DNA of 64,000 nucleotides from Streptococcus pseudopneumoniae (GCF_001074155.1 NZ_JUUZ01000023.1:23595-87594); one strand, 5' to 3'; positions 41,001 through 49,021 are shown, counted from the first letter of the stretch. Notes: generated by a model not told the origin, from the letters alone. Translations and numbers: made by a program.

Positions 41001-42377
41001 TGTTACATCAACTAGCTGACCTTCATTATAAACCTTGGTTTTTAGAACATAGAGCTGAGGATGGTAGCTTTTTGTTGTCCAGAGAGTTGGCTTGTTAACC
41101 AAAATCGTTTGCTTAAAGTCAGCTGTCTCATTTCCTGATAGAGTCTTAGTTACAGAACGAACTAAATCTGAAACAGCTTGACCTTCCTTAGTAAAAATCT
41201 GTTGCTCCACAAATACCTTGGCTAGAGTCTTGGCAGTATTTTTAATCTTGCTTTGGATTTGAGTTTCAACATTGCCATCTTTTTGTTCAGCTAATTTTGG
41301 AGTTGTAATATGATTTCCATTTTCAGCCACCTGCACCTTGTCACGATAGCTAAGCGTCACATCACGATAGATACCACTTCCTGAGTACCAACGACTACTT
41401 GGTTGCTTATTGGTAACTTGAACAGCAATAGTATTCTCACTGCCATCTTTATTTAAAAATTCAGTAATGTCATACGAAAAATGGTTGTAACCACTTGGAT
41501 AATGACCTACAAATTTACCATTTACATAGACCTTAGAGTCCATGTAAACGCCATCGAAGTTGATACGGACGTCTTTATCCTTGGCAGCTTCGTCTACAGT
41601 AAAGGTCTTACGATACCAGGCAGTCCCACCATTTAATTGACCACCCTCATTTCGGGCAGGAGATTTGTGGTCAAAATCAAAATAGATACTCCAGTCATGA
41701 GGAAGGTTCAACTTAGACCAGTCATGAACGTCCACGTCTTTCTTAGAAAAATCACCCTGAGCATTTAATTTAAAATACCAGTCTTTATTGAAATTTTGTT
41801 TTCTTTCCTGTAAAAGTCGGTCTTCTTTTTCTTTCTCTTTGGTAACTTGAGGTAATTCTGTTGAAGATATTTTTTCTTCCTTAGCCTTATCATCAGATAC
41901 CGGTTTATTCTGATTAGCTTCAGCAGTATGTTCTTCCAAAACTGCTGGCTTTTCAGTGCTCACTTCTGCCACTGTAGGTTCTTTCTCATTCACTTCAGCA
42001 GCTGGTTTTTCAGTCTTTTCTTCCTTAGGGCTAACTACTTCTGCTTCCTTTTTTTCCTTAGGACTTGTTTCCTCAGTTACTTTATCTTCAGTTACTGGTG
42101 TTGCTACTTCATTCGTATCTTTTTCTTCTTTTTCGGTAGCGGAATCTTGTGGGCCATTTTGCTCCGCTTTCGCAATGGCTGCAGCTAGATCATCTGGAAG
42201 TTTATCCAAAGGTTGAACTTGATGAATTGTTTCTTCAGTGGTACTTGACGTTTCAGTTTCAGCTGCTTGTGCTACCTGAAGACCAAAGATACTAGCTCCA
42301 ATCATAACCGAAGCAGCACCAATTGCAAACTTACGAATACTAAAATGACACCGTTTTTCAAAAAATCTCTTATCCAT
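35088..42377 (-). CDS. bgaA: LPXTG-anchored surface beta-galactosidase (GH2)
   Basis: A 2429-residue cell-wall exoglycosidase, expected to remove terminal beta1,4-galactose from host glycans and to act as an adhesin. Parts in order: YSIRK-type signal (residues 1-39, FSIRKFAIGAASVMIG); Glu/Lys-rich linker (40-190); GH2 sugar-binding and Ig-like domains (195-470); catalytic barrel (475-790) with acid/base E605 in SLGNEVDE and nucleophile E685 in YGSETSS; DUF4982-like and several bacterial Ig-like modules; two discoidin-like carbohydrate-binding regions (about 1518-1693 and 1860-2043); a G5-like module (2143-2216); tandem 17-residue repeats of VPEFKGGANWVEAATNE type (2263-2330); LPETG at 2396 with membrane helix and KRKEE tail. 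It is longer than the pneumococcal BgaA I remember (about 2230), mainly at the C-terminal stalk. AAAGGA precedes the ATG. It is a monocistronic gene. Confidence 0.95.
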   Translation of the reverse strand: MDKRFFEKRCHFSIRKFAIGAASVMIGASIFGLQVAQAAETETSSTTEETIHQVQPLDKLPDDLAAAIAKAEQNGPQDSATEKEEKDTNEVATPVTEDKVTEETSPKEKKEAEVVSPKEEKTEKPAAEVNEKEPTVAEVSTEKPAVLEEHTAEANQNKPVSDDKAKEEKISSTELPQVTKEKEKEDRLLQERKQNFNKDWYFKLNAQGDFSKKDVDVHDWSKLNLPHDWSIYFDFDHKSPARNEGGQLNGGTAWYRKTFTVDEAAKDKDVRINFDGVYMDSKVYVNGKFVGHYPSGYNHFSYDITEFLNKDGSENTIAVQVTNKQPSSRWYSGSGIYRDVTLSYRDKVQVAENGNHITTPKLAEQKDGNVETQIQSKIKNTAKTLAKVFVEQQIFTKEGQAVSDLVRSVTKTLSGNETADFKQTILVNKPTLWTTKSYHPQLYVLKTKVYNEGQLVDVTEDTFGYRYFNWTAKEGFSLNGERMKFHGVSIHHDNGALGAEENYKATYRKLKLLKDMGVNSIRTTHNPASPQLLDAAASLGLLVQEEAFDTWYRGKKTYDYGRFFDQDATHPEAKKGEKWSDFDLRTMVERDKNNPSIVMWSLGNEVDEADGGKRSLETAKRLKAVIKAIDTERYVTMGENKFSRASTGLFLELAAIMDAVGMNYGERFYDAVRKAHPDWLIYGSETSSATRTRDSYFDPAHLLWHDNRPNRHYEQSDYGNDRVAWGRTATESWTFDRDRAGYAGQFIWTGFDYIGEPTPWHNQDNTPVKSSYFGIIDTAGLPKNDFYLYRSEWYSAKEKPTVRIMPHWNWTEETLKERNMLINGKVPVRTFSNAASVELFLNNESLGKKEFVKKTTEDGRPYHEGAKPSELYLEWLVDYKPGTLTAIARDENGKEIARDSVTTAGEPARVRLTKEEHVITADGKDLSYIHYEIVDEDGNVVPTANNLVHFNLHGQGQIVGVDNGEQASRERYKAQKDGTWQRNAFNGKGVVIVKSTEKEGKFTLYADSAGLASDQATVTTVSGKKENRHFVAFAPVKATTDVNENPKLPETVTAIYSDGSVEEKAVVWAIPDDLLTSAGEKKVLGSVEGIEAKAEALVKVIALDKWLPKVATVPVGTAAEDLDKTVTAVLSDGNLVDADVVSWTLKDPAALSKEGGRTEATGKLVGNDYEVTATFIASDKKTENTVTGLTVGDKSLENFEPGKTYYRVSLPYSAEIPSVGAQTRGYQVTVQQASAANDYQASVFLSDQKGDLVQTYLIQFVKEAPALTRLEVSVEGRENATEDQVLPYHVIGHYEDGSQTEFSASDIHLDASSTDGGHLEVNGQNLLLYTKGSVTLTPRIDNQTDKTQSVATVVVIKENKVAKKIVKLHPVSISTDINQQPNLPDQIAAEFDKGLSRKVAVTWDKVDEKELASYHSFTLKGHVEGTDIEAIANVTVEGLQVAEEISLTLPKGETVQLPTNVRAYHSNGTTVYNDVVWDKVPANFSQTEGIFEIKGQLVGSSLTTKAHVRVSSQVVAGNNISKQWTGSQLPAAIVSNTGGDDSANTLNDLTVSRANTDVKNRWTTWQTGTDNDWASILFGNSGDLTKRFVDNLSVDFYTDGAIGLPKEYVIEYYVGQEIPDLPTDVNHAQGDSNHPFNNAANWKEVEHLKAPGQLSASQTNHFTFDKVETYAVRIRMKKANGTAGVGLTEITILGNKVPSASSSEISIQVDGKSLEHFNPAKTDYHIPQASKVITARASDNGVVTIVPATSPEGATRLILKAEDGSILKEYRIFRDGKKESTQPVAAENAAMTLSVGDKLQLPTEVTVYYPSETDWATDKLAVEWDAVAEHATDQEGTFEVLGHILGTDLTTKMQVTVLARGNQVISENASNNATDSKAFASTTNDTDVASNDRIFYINDGRFNEVGRWTNWSRTPKNQEVSVGVLFKKNGQITPRSVGKVAIQFFKDSGTDAPATMVLERYVGPTYSEPSTISRYEENADHPFNKAENWQEIPYKASGAIEAGKPIEFTFDPIQTTAIRARMTRKSTTNGLAMVEFSAYSPAKASDSETPAVTISINGKALENFDPAVSEYRLTANGAKPEVTVQTSGHGVATVVESNQDNLPTLVRLLAKDGSLVKEYRLHFEAGSEASHAVDDQALVLDRPSLEVEKAVISFKEIIRENSDLAKDERRIVSEGQNGEKVDYVEVLGTSRKVVHTETRDAKDQIVEVGVKVVATSSKGDDTAPVLEIPEYTDPIGTVGEEPAPIVEVPEYSNSIGTAGDQATPIVEVPEFKGGANWVEAATNEVPEFKGGANWVEAATNEVPEFKGGANWVEAAKNEVPEFKGGVNAVQADKNELPEYTGTLGTAGDQAAPTIDKPVADIRGLSDKPSETQASAEQTQGSQVLGNASEKADLARLPETGESLSDTAIFLAGLSLALSAAFLNGKRKEE
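35391..35595 (-). repeat. 51-bp tandem repeat in bgaA
   Basis: About four nearly identical 51-base units encode the 17-residue motif VPEFKGGANWVEAATNE, then one diverged unit. They lie in the wall-spanning stalk before LPETG. Such repeats can expand or shrink by slippage or recombination and vary stalk length. Confidence 0.9.
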
Positions 42378-42398
42378 TATGGTTCCTTTCTAAGTTTT

Positions 42399-42412
42399 AG
42401 TAAGCGATTACA
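42399..42412 (-). promoter_or_regulatory. cre-like CcpA site upstream of bgaA
   Basis: Minus-strand TGTAATCGCTTACT matches the cre consensus TGWAANCGNTNWCA at all but the last base. It lies in the 5' untranslated region, 22 bases before the start codon and about 70 bases after the promoter -10 box, where CcpA could block elongation. This fits glucose repression of a glycosidase. Confidence 0.55.
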
Positions 42413-42480
42413 TTTCTCCTCAAAAAATAAACCTCCCTCTAGACGCTTACTTATTTTTGCATATACATATTGATGCTTTT

Positions 42481-42509
42481 AATATATCAAAATAGTAGAA
42501 ATTTTTCAA
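42481..42509 (-). promoter_or_regulatory. bgaA promoter
   Basis: Minus-strand TTGAAA (42504-42509) and TATATT (42481-42486), spacer 17 bases; the untranslated leader is about 100 bases. Confidence 0.75.
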
Positions 42510-42552
42510 TAATTTGTAGAAGTTTTACTGGAATTTTAGTAGAAATAGAGCA

Positions 42553-42586
42553 AGAAAAAAGCAAGTCCATTAGAACTTGCTTTTTA
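42553..42586 (-). terminator. terminator after folD
   Basis: AAGCAAGT/ACTTGCTT stem with an eight-base loop followed on the minus strand by T6. Confidence 0.82.
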
Positions 42587-42613
42587 AAAATTCATTAATG
42601 ATTGTAGTAGAGA

Positions 42614-43471
42614 TTAGTCTCTATCCAGCGTTCTTAAAGCAGCCTGATAAGTCTGCTCCATCAGCATGGTAATGGTCATTGGACCAACTCCACCAGGTAC
42701 AGGGGTGATATGACTAGCAATTGGTGCGACAGCATCGTAGTCAACATCTCCACAGAGCTTGCCATTTTCATCTCGGTTCATCCCTACATCAATGACAACC
42801 GCTCCTGGTTTGACAAAGTCAGCAGTCACGAACTTAGCACGACCGATTGCTACTACAAGAATGTCGGCTTTAGAAGCTACTTGGGCTAGATTGTGGGTAC
42901 GAGAGTGGGTCAAGGTTACAGTTGCATTTTTAGCTAACAGCAACTGAGCCATGGGTTTCCCAACAATATTTGAACGACCAATTACGACCGCATTTTTGCC
43001 TTCTAAGTCAATCCCATATTCATGAAACATTTCCATAATTCCTGCAGGTGTTGAAGGAATCATAACTGGATGACCAGACCAGAGGCGTCCCATGTTGAGA
43101 GGATGGAAACCATCCACATCCTTTTCTGGATCAATAGCTAGTAAAATAGCTTCTTCATCGATGTGTTTTGGTAATGGAAGCTGGACCAAAATCCCATGCC
43201 ATGCTGGATCTTGATTGTATTTAGCGATTAATTCTAACAATTCCTCTTGAGTAATGGTCTCCGGAACTCGCACGACTTCACTTTGGAAGCCTGCAGCAAT
43301 AGCAGAACGCTCCTTGTTGCGTACGTAAACTTGGCTTGCTGGATTTTCTCCTACTAAAATAACGACCAATCCTGGAAGCAAACCTGTCTCTTCCTTTAAT
43401 TTGGCTGTTTTTTCAGCCAACTGTCCTTGTAGCTTGGTTGCTAAAGCCTTCCCATCAATCATCTGTGTCAT
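42614..43471 (-). CDS. folD: methylenetetrahydrofolate dehydrogenase/cyclohydrolase
   Basis: Bifunctional one-carbon enzyme: oxidises 5,10-methylene-THF with NADP and hydrolyses the methenyl form to 10-formyl-THF. Conserved pieces are the catalytic [31 protein letters not shown], the Rossmann [17 protein letters not shown] and [15 protein letters not shown] start at the ATG giving [11 protein letters not shown] (285 residues, family length); an upstream in-frame extension of 21 residues is out of family. AAGAG is the only weak ribosome binding site. Single-gene unit. Confidence 0.96.
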   Translation of the reverse strand: MTQMIDGKALATKLQGQLAEKTAKLKEETGLLPGLVVILVGENPASQVYVRNKERSAIAAGFQSEVVRVPETITQEELLELIAKYNQDPAWHGILVQLPLPKHIDEEAILLAIDPEKDVDGFHPLNMGRLWSGHPVMIPSTPAGIMEMFHEYGIDLEGKNAVVIGRSNIVGKPMAQLLLAKNATVTLTHSRTHNLAQVASKADILVVAIGRAKFVTADFVKPGAVVIDVGMNRDENGKLCGDVDYDAVAPIASHITPVPGGVGPMTITMLMEQTYQAALRTLDRD

Positions 43472-43569
43472 GTATTTTCTCTTTTCTAACAAATATGTTC
43501 TATTATAACAAAAAATCGCATGGCATTCTAACACTTCTTACCTAAGATACCCTATAGTCTGAAACTATA

Positions 43570-43593
43570 AGAAAAAGCCCACTTGGAGCTTTT
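43570..43593 (-). terminator. terminator after the amino-acid ABC unit
   Basis: Minus-strand AAGCTC/GGGCTT with CAAGT loop, followed by TTTTTCTT. Confidence 0.65.
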
Positions 43594-43603
43594 CATGATA
43601 TTC

Positions 43604-44338
43604 TTACAAAACCTTACTCAAGAAATCCTTGGTTCTTTGTTCTTGGGTTTGTTCAAAGACTTGCTCTGGTGTTCCGTCTTCAACAACAACACCGTCAGCC
43701 ATGAAGATCACACGATCTGCCACCTCACGCGCGAAGCCCATTTCATGCGTTACGATAACCATGGTCATTCCTGACTGAGCAAGTTCTTGCATAACTGCTA
43801 GTACTTCCCCTACCATTTCTGGGTCTAGAGCAGAAGTCGGTTCATCAAAGAGTAGGACATCTGGTTCCATAGCAAGACCACGGGCGATAGCGATCCGCTG
43901 TTGTTGCCCGCCAGACAAGTTTTGCGGATAGGCATTTGCCTTATCTGGCAAACCAACCTTTTCCAAGAGCTCATGCGCTCTTTTCTCAGCCACTTCCTTA
44001 CTTTCTCCCTTAGTCTTAATCGGAGACAGTGTGATATTTTCCTTCACTGTCATATTTGGAAAGAGATTGAATTGTTGGAAAACCATTCCCATCTTTTCAC
44101 GCATGGCAAAGAGGTCATTTTTCTTATCCGTAATGTCTACACCTTCAAAGATAACTTTTCCTTTAGTAGCTTCTTCGAGGAGATTCATCGAACGAAGGAG
44201 GGTTGACTTACCGCTACCAGAAGGTCCGATAATCACCACTACTTGTCCTTTTTTGATTTCAAGATCAATTCCTTTTAAAACTTCATTTTTTCCAAAGCTT
44301 TTATGAAGGTTTTCAATTTTAATTAGTGTTTCAGTCAT
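43604..44338 (-). CDS. polar amino-acid ABC transporter ATP-binding protein
   Basis: GlnQ-type ATPase of 244 residues. Walker [10 protein letters not shown] (residues 38-46), Q-loop QQFNLF, signature LSGGQQQR, Walker B VLLFDEP and H-loop VTHEM are all intact. It pairs with the permease gene, whose TAA overlaps its ATG by one base. There is no substrate-binding protein gene next to it, so the receptor is encoded elsewhere; the polar amino acid carried is not known. Confidence 0.93.
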   Translation of the reverse strand: MTETLIKIENLHKSFGKNEVLKGIDLEIKKGQVVVIIGPSGSGKSTLLRSMNLLEEATKGKVIFEGVDITDKKNDLFAMREKMGMVFQQFNLFPNMTVKENITLSPIKTKGESKEVAEKRAHELLEKVGLPDKANAYPQNLSGGQQQRIAIARGLAMEPDVLLFDEPTSALDPEMVGEVLAVMQELAQSGMTMVIVTHEMGFAREVADRVIFMADGVVVEDGTPEQVFEQTQEQRTKDFLSKVL

Positions 44339-45021
44339 TATTTCTTATCTCCTTGTCCCATACGATTTTCAAAAGCTTTCAAGGCCAGTGTCAAGATAGA
44401 GGTCATAATCAAGTAGTAAAGGGCTGCAAATAAGAGCGGTGTTAAAGGTAGGTAGGTGGTTGTTGATACTGTAGTAGCTCCATTCCACAACTCCATAACC
44501 CCGATAGCTGACAAGAGCGAGCTATCCTTGATAATAGTGATAAACTCATTTCCCAAGGCTGGTAAAATATTCTTGATAGCCTGGGGTAAAATGACATAGC
44601 GCATGGCATTCTTAGGGCGAATACCCAATGAATAAGCTGCTTCTAATTGTCCCTTTGGCACTGCATTAATCCCAGCACGAACTGTTTCTGATACATAGGC
44701 ACCACTATTCATAGAGATAATGATAATCCCTGGGATTAAACGAGTCAGATCAACATCTAAGATTCCAATTTGAATAGTCGGAGCACTAATATGCATCAAG
44801 GCAAATGCAATCATAATCTGCACCATCATCGGAGTCCCACGGAAGACCCAGATATATAGATTAGCAAACCAGGCAAGTGGTTTAATCTTTGAACGTTGTG
44901 CAAAGGCCAACAACACTCCTAGAATGGTCCCCAAGAAGACCACCAAGATAGATATGATAATTGTTACAACGACTCCATAGTTAAAATATGGTAGATATTT
45001 CGGTAAAAAAGAAAAATTCAT
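44338..45021 (-). CDS. polar amino-acid ABC transporter permease
   Basis: HisM/GlnP-type permease of 227 residues with about five membrane helices and the EAA-like loop [33 protein letters not shown] that couples to the ATPase. No fused substrate-binding domain, unlike the GlnP fusions common in streptococci. First gene of the pair; its upstream region faces the DUF1797 gene. Confidence 0.92.
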   Translation of the reverse strand: MNFSFLPKYLPYFNYGVVVTIIISILVVFLGTILGVLLAFAQRSKIKPLAWFANLYIWVFRGTPMMVQIMIAFALMHISAPTIQIGILDVDLTRLIPGIIIISMNSGAYVSETVRAGINAVPKGQLEAAYSLGIRPKNAMRYVILPQAIKNILPALGNEFITIIKDSSLLSAIGVMELWNGATTVSTTTYLPLTPLLFAALYYLIMTSILTLALKAFENRMGQGDKK

Positions 45022-45226
45022 GGATATTCTACTTTCTGTTTTTAATATTTAAACTTAAAACTTGTATAAGGATAACATATTTTGCATAAAAATTCAACAT
45101 TTTCTCCTAATATTTTCAATAAATTTTCAAAGATGATAGAAATAGCGAGAAATCTTAGTTTTTTTCTAGTCAAGTAGAGTCTGTTTATGGTAAAATAGTA
45201 AAGATAAGAAATGGAGGAGAATCAAA

Positions 45227-45457
45227 ATGGAATCACATTTGGTTAGAATCATCAATCGCTTAGAAGCAATGACTAAAGATGGTGGTAACTTGAAACGTAA
45301 CTTTGAGCGCGAAGGAGTTGTTGTCGCAGAGGTTGCTTTTAACCACGACGAAGAAAACGGACCACTCTTTACACTGCGTGACGTTGAAGCTCGTGAAACA
45401 TATACATTTGATAGCATCGACCTCATTGCGATGGAAATCTACGAACTTTTATACTAA
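45227..45457 (+). CDS. DUF1797 (YkuJ-like) protein
   Basis: A 76-residue small acidic protein, MESHLVRIINRLEAMTKDGG to YTFDSIDLIAMEIYELLY. The DUF1797/YkuJ family is a compact alpha/beta fold of unknown function, conserved through Lactobacillales and Bacillus. AATGGAGGAG is the ribosome binding site. A -10-like TAAAAT lies about 32 bases before the start. Divergent from the amino-acid transporter. Confidence 0.88.
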   Translation: MESHLVRIINRLEAMTKDGGNLKRNFEREGVVVAEVAFNHDEENGPLFTLRDVEARETYTFDSIDLIAMEIYELLY

Positions 45458-45498
45458 TTATTGAATAAATGCCGGAGAAGTCTCCTGCTTTGACCAAT

Positions 45499-45537
45499 GA
45501 AAATCCTTTTTGCATGACAAATAGGATTTTTCTTTTT
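45499..45537 (+). terminator. terminator after DUF1797 gene
   Basis: AAAATCCT/AGGATTTT stem with a 15-base loop and TTTTTCTTTTT tail. Confidence 0.7.
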
Positions 45538-45597
45538 ATCCCTATATTTCATTTACAAAACTCTTTTATCATGAGTTCTAAGACTCAATCTTTTTAC

Positions 45598-45625
45598 TTG
45601 CTTTCCCCTTCAATCATGATATAAT
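45598..45625 (+). promoter_or_regulatory. clpE promoter
   Basis: TTGCTT (45598-45603), 16-base spacer, TATAAT (45620-45625). Confidence 0.65.
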
Positions 45626-45638
45626 GAGACTAAAGAAC

Positions 45639-45655
45639 TTTGACTATTTTTGACC
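45639..45655 (+). promoter_or_regulatory. CtsR operator of clpE
   Basis: The complement reads GGTCAAAAATAGTCAAA, which fits the CtsR consensus of tandem RGTCAAA heptads separated by three bases. It begins 14 bases after the -10 box and so covers the start of transcription. A further half-site AGTCAAA is at 45666-45672. CtsR repression predicts heat and stress induction. Confidence 0.88.
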
Positions 45656-45697
45656 TTTCTGTTTTAGTCAAAGCCAAGAAAGAAACGAGGTAGTGGT

Positions 45698-47947
45698 ATG
45701 CTCTGTCAAAATTGTAAAATCAACGACTCAACGATCCATCTTTACACCAATCTTAATGGGCAACAAAAGCAAATCGATCTTTGCCAAAATTGCTACAAAA
45801 TTATCAAAACAGATCCGAACAATAGCTTATTTAAAGGCATTACAGATTTAAACAATCGTGATTTTGATCCATTTGGAGACTTCTTTAACGATCTGAATAA
45901 CTTTAGACCTTCTTCAAATAATAATGTTCCTCCAACCCAGTCAGGTGGTGGATATGGTGGCAATGGTGGTTTTGGTTCCCAAAATCGCGGGCCAGCTCAA
46001 ACACCTCCTCCTAGTCAAGAAAAAGGACTCTTGGATGAGTACGGTATCAATATAACTGAGATTGCCCGCCGTGGAAATGTTGATCCTGTTATCGGTCGCG
46101 ACGAAGAAATCATCCGTGTCATTGAAATTCTCAACCGTAGAACCAAAAACAATCCCGTCCTTATCGGAGAGCCTGGTGTTGGTAAGACAGCCGTTGTCGA
46201 AGGCCTCGCTCAAAAAATTGTAGATGGTGATGTTCCCCACAAACTTCAAGGGAAAGAAGTCATTCGTTTAGACGTTGTTAGTCTTGTCCAAGGCACAGGA
46301 ATTCGTGGCCAGTTCGAAGAGCGCATGCAAAAACTCATGGAAGAAATTCGTGAGCGCAAAGATGTCATCCTCTTTATCGATGAAATTCACGAGATTGTCG
46401 GTGCTGGTTCTGCCGGAGACGGCAATATGGATGCAGGAAATATTCTGAAACCTGCCCTTTCTCGTGGAGAACTTCAGTTAGTGGGTGCTACTACCCTCAA
46501 TGAATACCGCATCATTGAAAAAGACGCCGCCCTTGAGCGCCGTATGCAACCTGTTAAGGTTGATGAACCAACGGTTGAAGAGACTATTATTATCCTCAAA
46601 GGTATCCAAAAGAAATACGAAGATTACCACCACGTTCATTATACAGATGCTGCTATCGAAGCTGCTGCTACTCTTTCTAACCGCTACATCCAAGATCGTT
46701 TCTTGCCGGATAAGGCTATTGACCTCCTAGATGAGGCTGGTTCTAAAATGAACTTAACCTTGAATTTTGTGGATCCAAAGGTTATCGACCAACGCTTAAT
46801 CGAAGCAGAAAATCTCAAGGCTCAAGCAACTCGAGATGAAGATTTTGAGAAAGCAGCCTACTTCCGTGACCAGATTGCCAAATATAAGGAAATGCAAAAG
46901 ACCAAGGTAACGGATCAGGATACTCCAATCATCAGCGAAAAGACGATTGAACACATTATTGAACAAAAGACCAATATTCCAGTTGGTGATTTGAAAGAAA
47001 AAGAACAGTCCCAACTTATCAATCTAGCAGACGACCTCAAGGCTCATGTCATTGGTCAAGATGATGCAGTTGATAAGATTGCTAAGGCTATCCGTCGTAA
47101 CCGTGTTGGACTAGGCACTCCAAACCGTCCAATCGGTAGCTTCCTCTTTGTTGGTCCTACTGGTGTCGGTAAGACAGAGCTCTCTAAACAACTGGCCATC
47201 GAACTCTTTGGGTCTGCTGATAGCATGATTCGCTTTGATATGAGCGAATACATGGAAAAACACAGCGTTGCCAAACTCGTCGGTGCCCCTCCAGGATACG
47301 TAGGTTATGATGAAGCAGGTCAGTTGACTGAGAAAGTGCGTCGCAACCCCTACTCACTTATCCTCCTTGACGAGGTTGAAAAAGCCCATCCAGATGTCAT
47401 GCATATGTTCCTTCAAGTATTGGATGATGGCCGTTTAACGGACGGTCAAGGACGCACTGTTAGCTTTAAGGATGCCATCATTATCATGACCTCAAATGCA
47501 GGTACAGGTAAGGCAGAAGCAAGCGTTGGATTTGGTGCAGCTAGAGAAGGTCGTACCAACTCTGTCCTTGGAGAATTAGGTAACTTCTTTAGTCCAGAAT
47601 TCATGAACCGCTTTGATGGTATTATTGAATTTAAGGCTCTCAGCAAGGAAAATCTCCTACAAATCGTTGACCTCATGCTGGATGATGTCAATAAACGCCT
47701 CTCAAGTAATAGCATCCATTTAGATGTAACAGATAAGGTGAAAGAAAAACTTGTAGACCTTGGTTACGATCCAAAAATGGGAGCTCGTCCACTCCGTCGT
47801 ACCATCCAAGACTATATCGAAGATGCCATTACAGACTACTACCTTGAAAATCCAAGTGAAAAAGACCTCAAGGCAGTCATGACAAGTAAAGGTAAAATCG
47901 TGATTAAGTCAAAAAATAAAACGGAAACAGTCGAGTCAAACGACTAG
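45698..47947 (+). CDS. clpE: Clp protease ATPase ClpE
   Basis: AAA+ unfoldase that feeds proteins to ClpP. The 749 residues comprise an N-terminal zinc finger (C3, C6, C29, C32), a Gly/Asn/Pro-rich linker (about 60-108), AAA1 with Walker A GEPGVGKT and LFIDEIHEI, a UVR-like coiled coil ([19 protein letters not shown]), and AAA2 with GPTGVGKT and LLDEVEKAH. The zinc finger and the UVR segment identify ClpE, not ClpC. The CtsR operator upstream is the expected stress control. Confidence 0.96.
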   Translation: MLCQNCKINDSTIHLYTNLNGQQKQIDLCQNCYKIIKTDPNNSLFKGITDLNNRDFDPFGDFFNDLNNFRPSSNNNVPPTQSGGGYGGNGGFGSQNRGPAQTPPPSQEKGLLDEYGINITEIARRGNVDPVIGRDEEIIRVIEILNRRTKNNPVLIGEPGVGKTAVVEGLAQKIVDGDVPHKLQGKEVIRLDVVSLVQGTGIRGQFEERMQKLMEEIRERKDVILFIDEIHEIVGAGSAGDGNMDAGNILKPALSRGELQLVGATTLNEYRIIEKDAALERRMQPVKVDEPTVEETIIILKGIQKKYEDYHHVHYTDAAIEAAATLSNRYIQDRFLPDKAIDLLDEAGSKMNLTLNFVDPKVIDQRLIEAENLKAQATRDEDFEKAAYFRDQIAKYKEMQKTKVTDQDTPIISEKTIEHIIEQKTNIPVGDLKEKEQSQLINLADDLKAHVIGQDDAVDKIAKAIRRNRVGLGTPNRPIGSFLFVGPTGVGKTELSKQLAIELFGSADSMIRFDMSEYMEKHSVAKLVGAPPGYVGYDEAGQLTEKVRRNPYSLILLDEVEKAHPDVMHMFLQVLDDGRLTDGQGRTVSFKDAIIIMTSNAGTGKAEASVGFGAAREGRTNSVLGELGNFFSPEFMNRFDGIIEFKALSKENLLQIVDLMLDDVNKRLSSNSIHLDVTDKVKEKLVDLGYDPKMGARPLRRTIQDYIEDAITDYYLENPSEKDLKAVMTSKGKIVIKSKNKTETVESND

Positions 47948-47962
47948 TTCCTCACATACAAA

Positions 47963-47997
47963 AGAATGTTCTTGCTTGACAGTGAGAGCATTCTTTA
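47963..47997 (+). terminator. weak terminator after clpE
   Basis: Ten-pair stem AGAATGTTCT/AGAGCATTCT with a poor T tail; the stem overlaps the next promoter. Confidence 0.5.
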
Positions 47998-48004
47998 CTA
48001 TTAT
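47976..48004 (+). promoter_or_regulatory. promoter of the NUDIX gene
   Basis: TTGACA (47976-47981), 17-base spacer, TATTAT (47999-48004), lying across the clpE terminator hairpin. Confidence 0.7.
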
Positions 48005-48036
48005 AGAAAGAAAGCGCACTCACGAAGGAGAACTTT

Positions 48037-48486
48037 ATGGCAAATCCAACATTTGGAGAAAAAAAAGAGGGAGTAACCTACAAAAATAGATATGGCGTTT
48101 ATGCAGTCATACCTGATGCAAACCATGAAAAGATTATCCTCGTACAAGCTCCAAATGGTGCATGGTTCTTACCAGGAGGTGAAATCGAAGAAGGCGAAAA
48201 CCACCTTGAAGCTCTCAAGCGAGAGTTAATTGAAGAATTAGGATTTACAGCTGAAATCGGCACCTACTACGGGCAAGCTGATGAATATTTTTATTCTAGT
48301 CATCGTGATACCTACTACTACAATCCAGCCTATCTCTACGAAGCTACTTCTTATCAAGAAATCCAAAAACCTCTCGAGGACTTCAATCACTTAGCTTGGT
48401 TCCCAATCGAGGAAGCTATTGCTAACTTAAAACGTGGAAGCCACAAATGGGCGATTGAAGCTTGGAAAAAACAACATCAAATTTAA
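48037..48486 (+). CDS. NUDIX hydrolase
   Basis: A 149-residue enzyme that hydrolyses a nucleoside diphosphate linked to another group. The NUDIX box is complete: GGEIEEGENHLEALKRELIEELGF (Gx5Ex7REUxEExGU) at residues 48-71. The substrate is not predictable; the MutT-like length suggests a house-cleaning role. AAGGAG precedes the ATG by eight bases. Confidence 0.9.
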   Translation: MANPTFGEKKEGVTYKNRYGVYAVIPDANHEKIILVQAPNGAWFLPGGEIEEGENHLEALKRELIEELGFTAEIGTYYGQADEYFYSSHRDTYYYNPAYLYEATSYQEIQKPLEDFNHLAWFPIEEAIANLKRGSHKWAIEAWKKQHQI

Positions 48487-48516
48487 ACTATCTTTACCAA
48501 ATTTCCTAAAAAGTGC

Positions 48517-48522
48517 TATAAT
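48517..48522 (+). promoter_or_regulatory. extended -10 promoter of DUF1827 gene
   Basis: TGCTATAAT with the TATAAT at 48517-48522, 28 bases before the start codon; no good -35 is seen. Confidence 0.6.
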
Positions 48523-48549
48523 AGACATAGAAATACAGGAGGAAACCCT

Positions 48550-48849
48550 ATGAAGCTTATCAATACTACAAATTCACACTCGCAACTTGTTAAAAGTCAG
48601 CTAGAAAGCACCGACGCAACGCTTGTAGAGGTTTATTCTGCGGGAAATACAGATGTTATTTTTACTCAGGCTCCACTTCATTACGAAATCCTCATTTCCA
48701 ATAAACATCGGGCAATCCGGGAAAAAGAAATGGAAATAATCAAAGAATTTTTCCTCAGTCGTAAAATTAATCAACAGGCTATTGATAAGGCAAATATTAA
48801 AACCCTCTATTCTGATAAATTGATTGAGATTTCAATCCCTACAAAATAG
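48550..48849 (+). CDS. DUF1827 family protein
   Basis: A 99-residue soluble protein, MKLINTTNSHSQLVKSQL to LIEISIPTK, matching the streptococcal/lactococcal DUF1827 family whose function is unknown. Predicted alternating helix and strand. AGGAGGAAA is the ribosome binding site. It has its own promoter and terminator. Confidence 0.85.
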   Translation: MKLINTTNSHSQLVKSQLESTDATLVEVYSAGNTDVIFTQAPLHYEILISNKHRAIREKEMEIIKEFFLSRKINQQAIDKANIKTLYSDKLIEISIPTK

Positions 48850-48858
48850 AATTAATCT

Positions 48859-48888
48859 ACCCTACAGTTAAAACTGCGGGGTTTTTTA
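48859..48888 (+). terminator. terminator after DUF1827 gene
   Basis: CCCTACAGT/ACTGCGGGG stem with TAAA loop and T6. Confidence 0.82.
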
Positions 48889-48940
48889 ATACCTTTTCTT
48901 GTTTAAATCTTTAAATAAATTATTGTGAATAAAGCTTTTT

Positions 48941-48974
48941 TGTGAAAATTTCACATTTCAATCGAAAAATGTGA
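48941..48974 (+). promoter_or_regulatory. overlapping palindromes, candidate operator
   Basis: TGTGAAAATTTCACA (48941-48955) is a perfect seven-base palindrome around one A; its right half also pairs with AAATGTGA (48967-48974) as TCACATTT-N8-AAATGTGA. The array covers the -35 region of the promoter with TATAAT at 48985-48990. It looks like a binding site for a dimeric regulator; I do not know which. Confidence 0.5.
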
Positions 48975-48984
48975 GAAATTTCGT

Positions 48985-48990
48985 TATAAT
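48985..48990 (+). promoter_or_regulatory. -10 box of the GNAT gene promoter
   Basis: TATAAT 32 bases before the start codon; the best -35 with a 17-base spacer is TCGAAA (48962-48967), weak, lying between the palindrome halves. Confidence 0.6.
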
Positions 48991-49021
48991 AGATAGAGAG
49001 ATTTTAATGAAGGAGTTTGAT

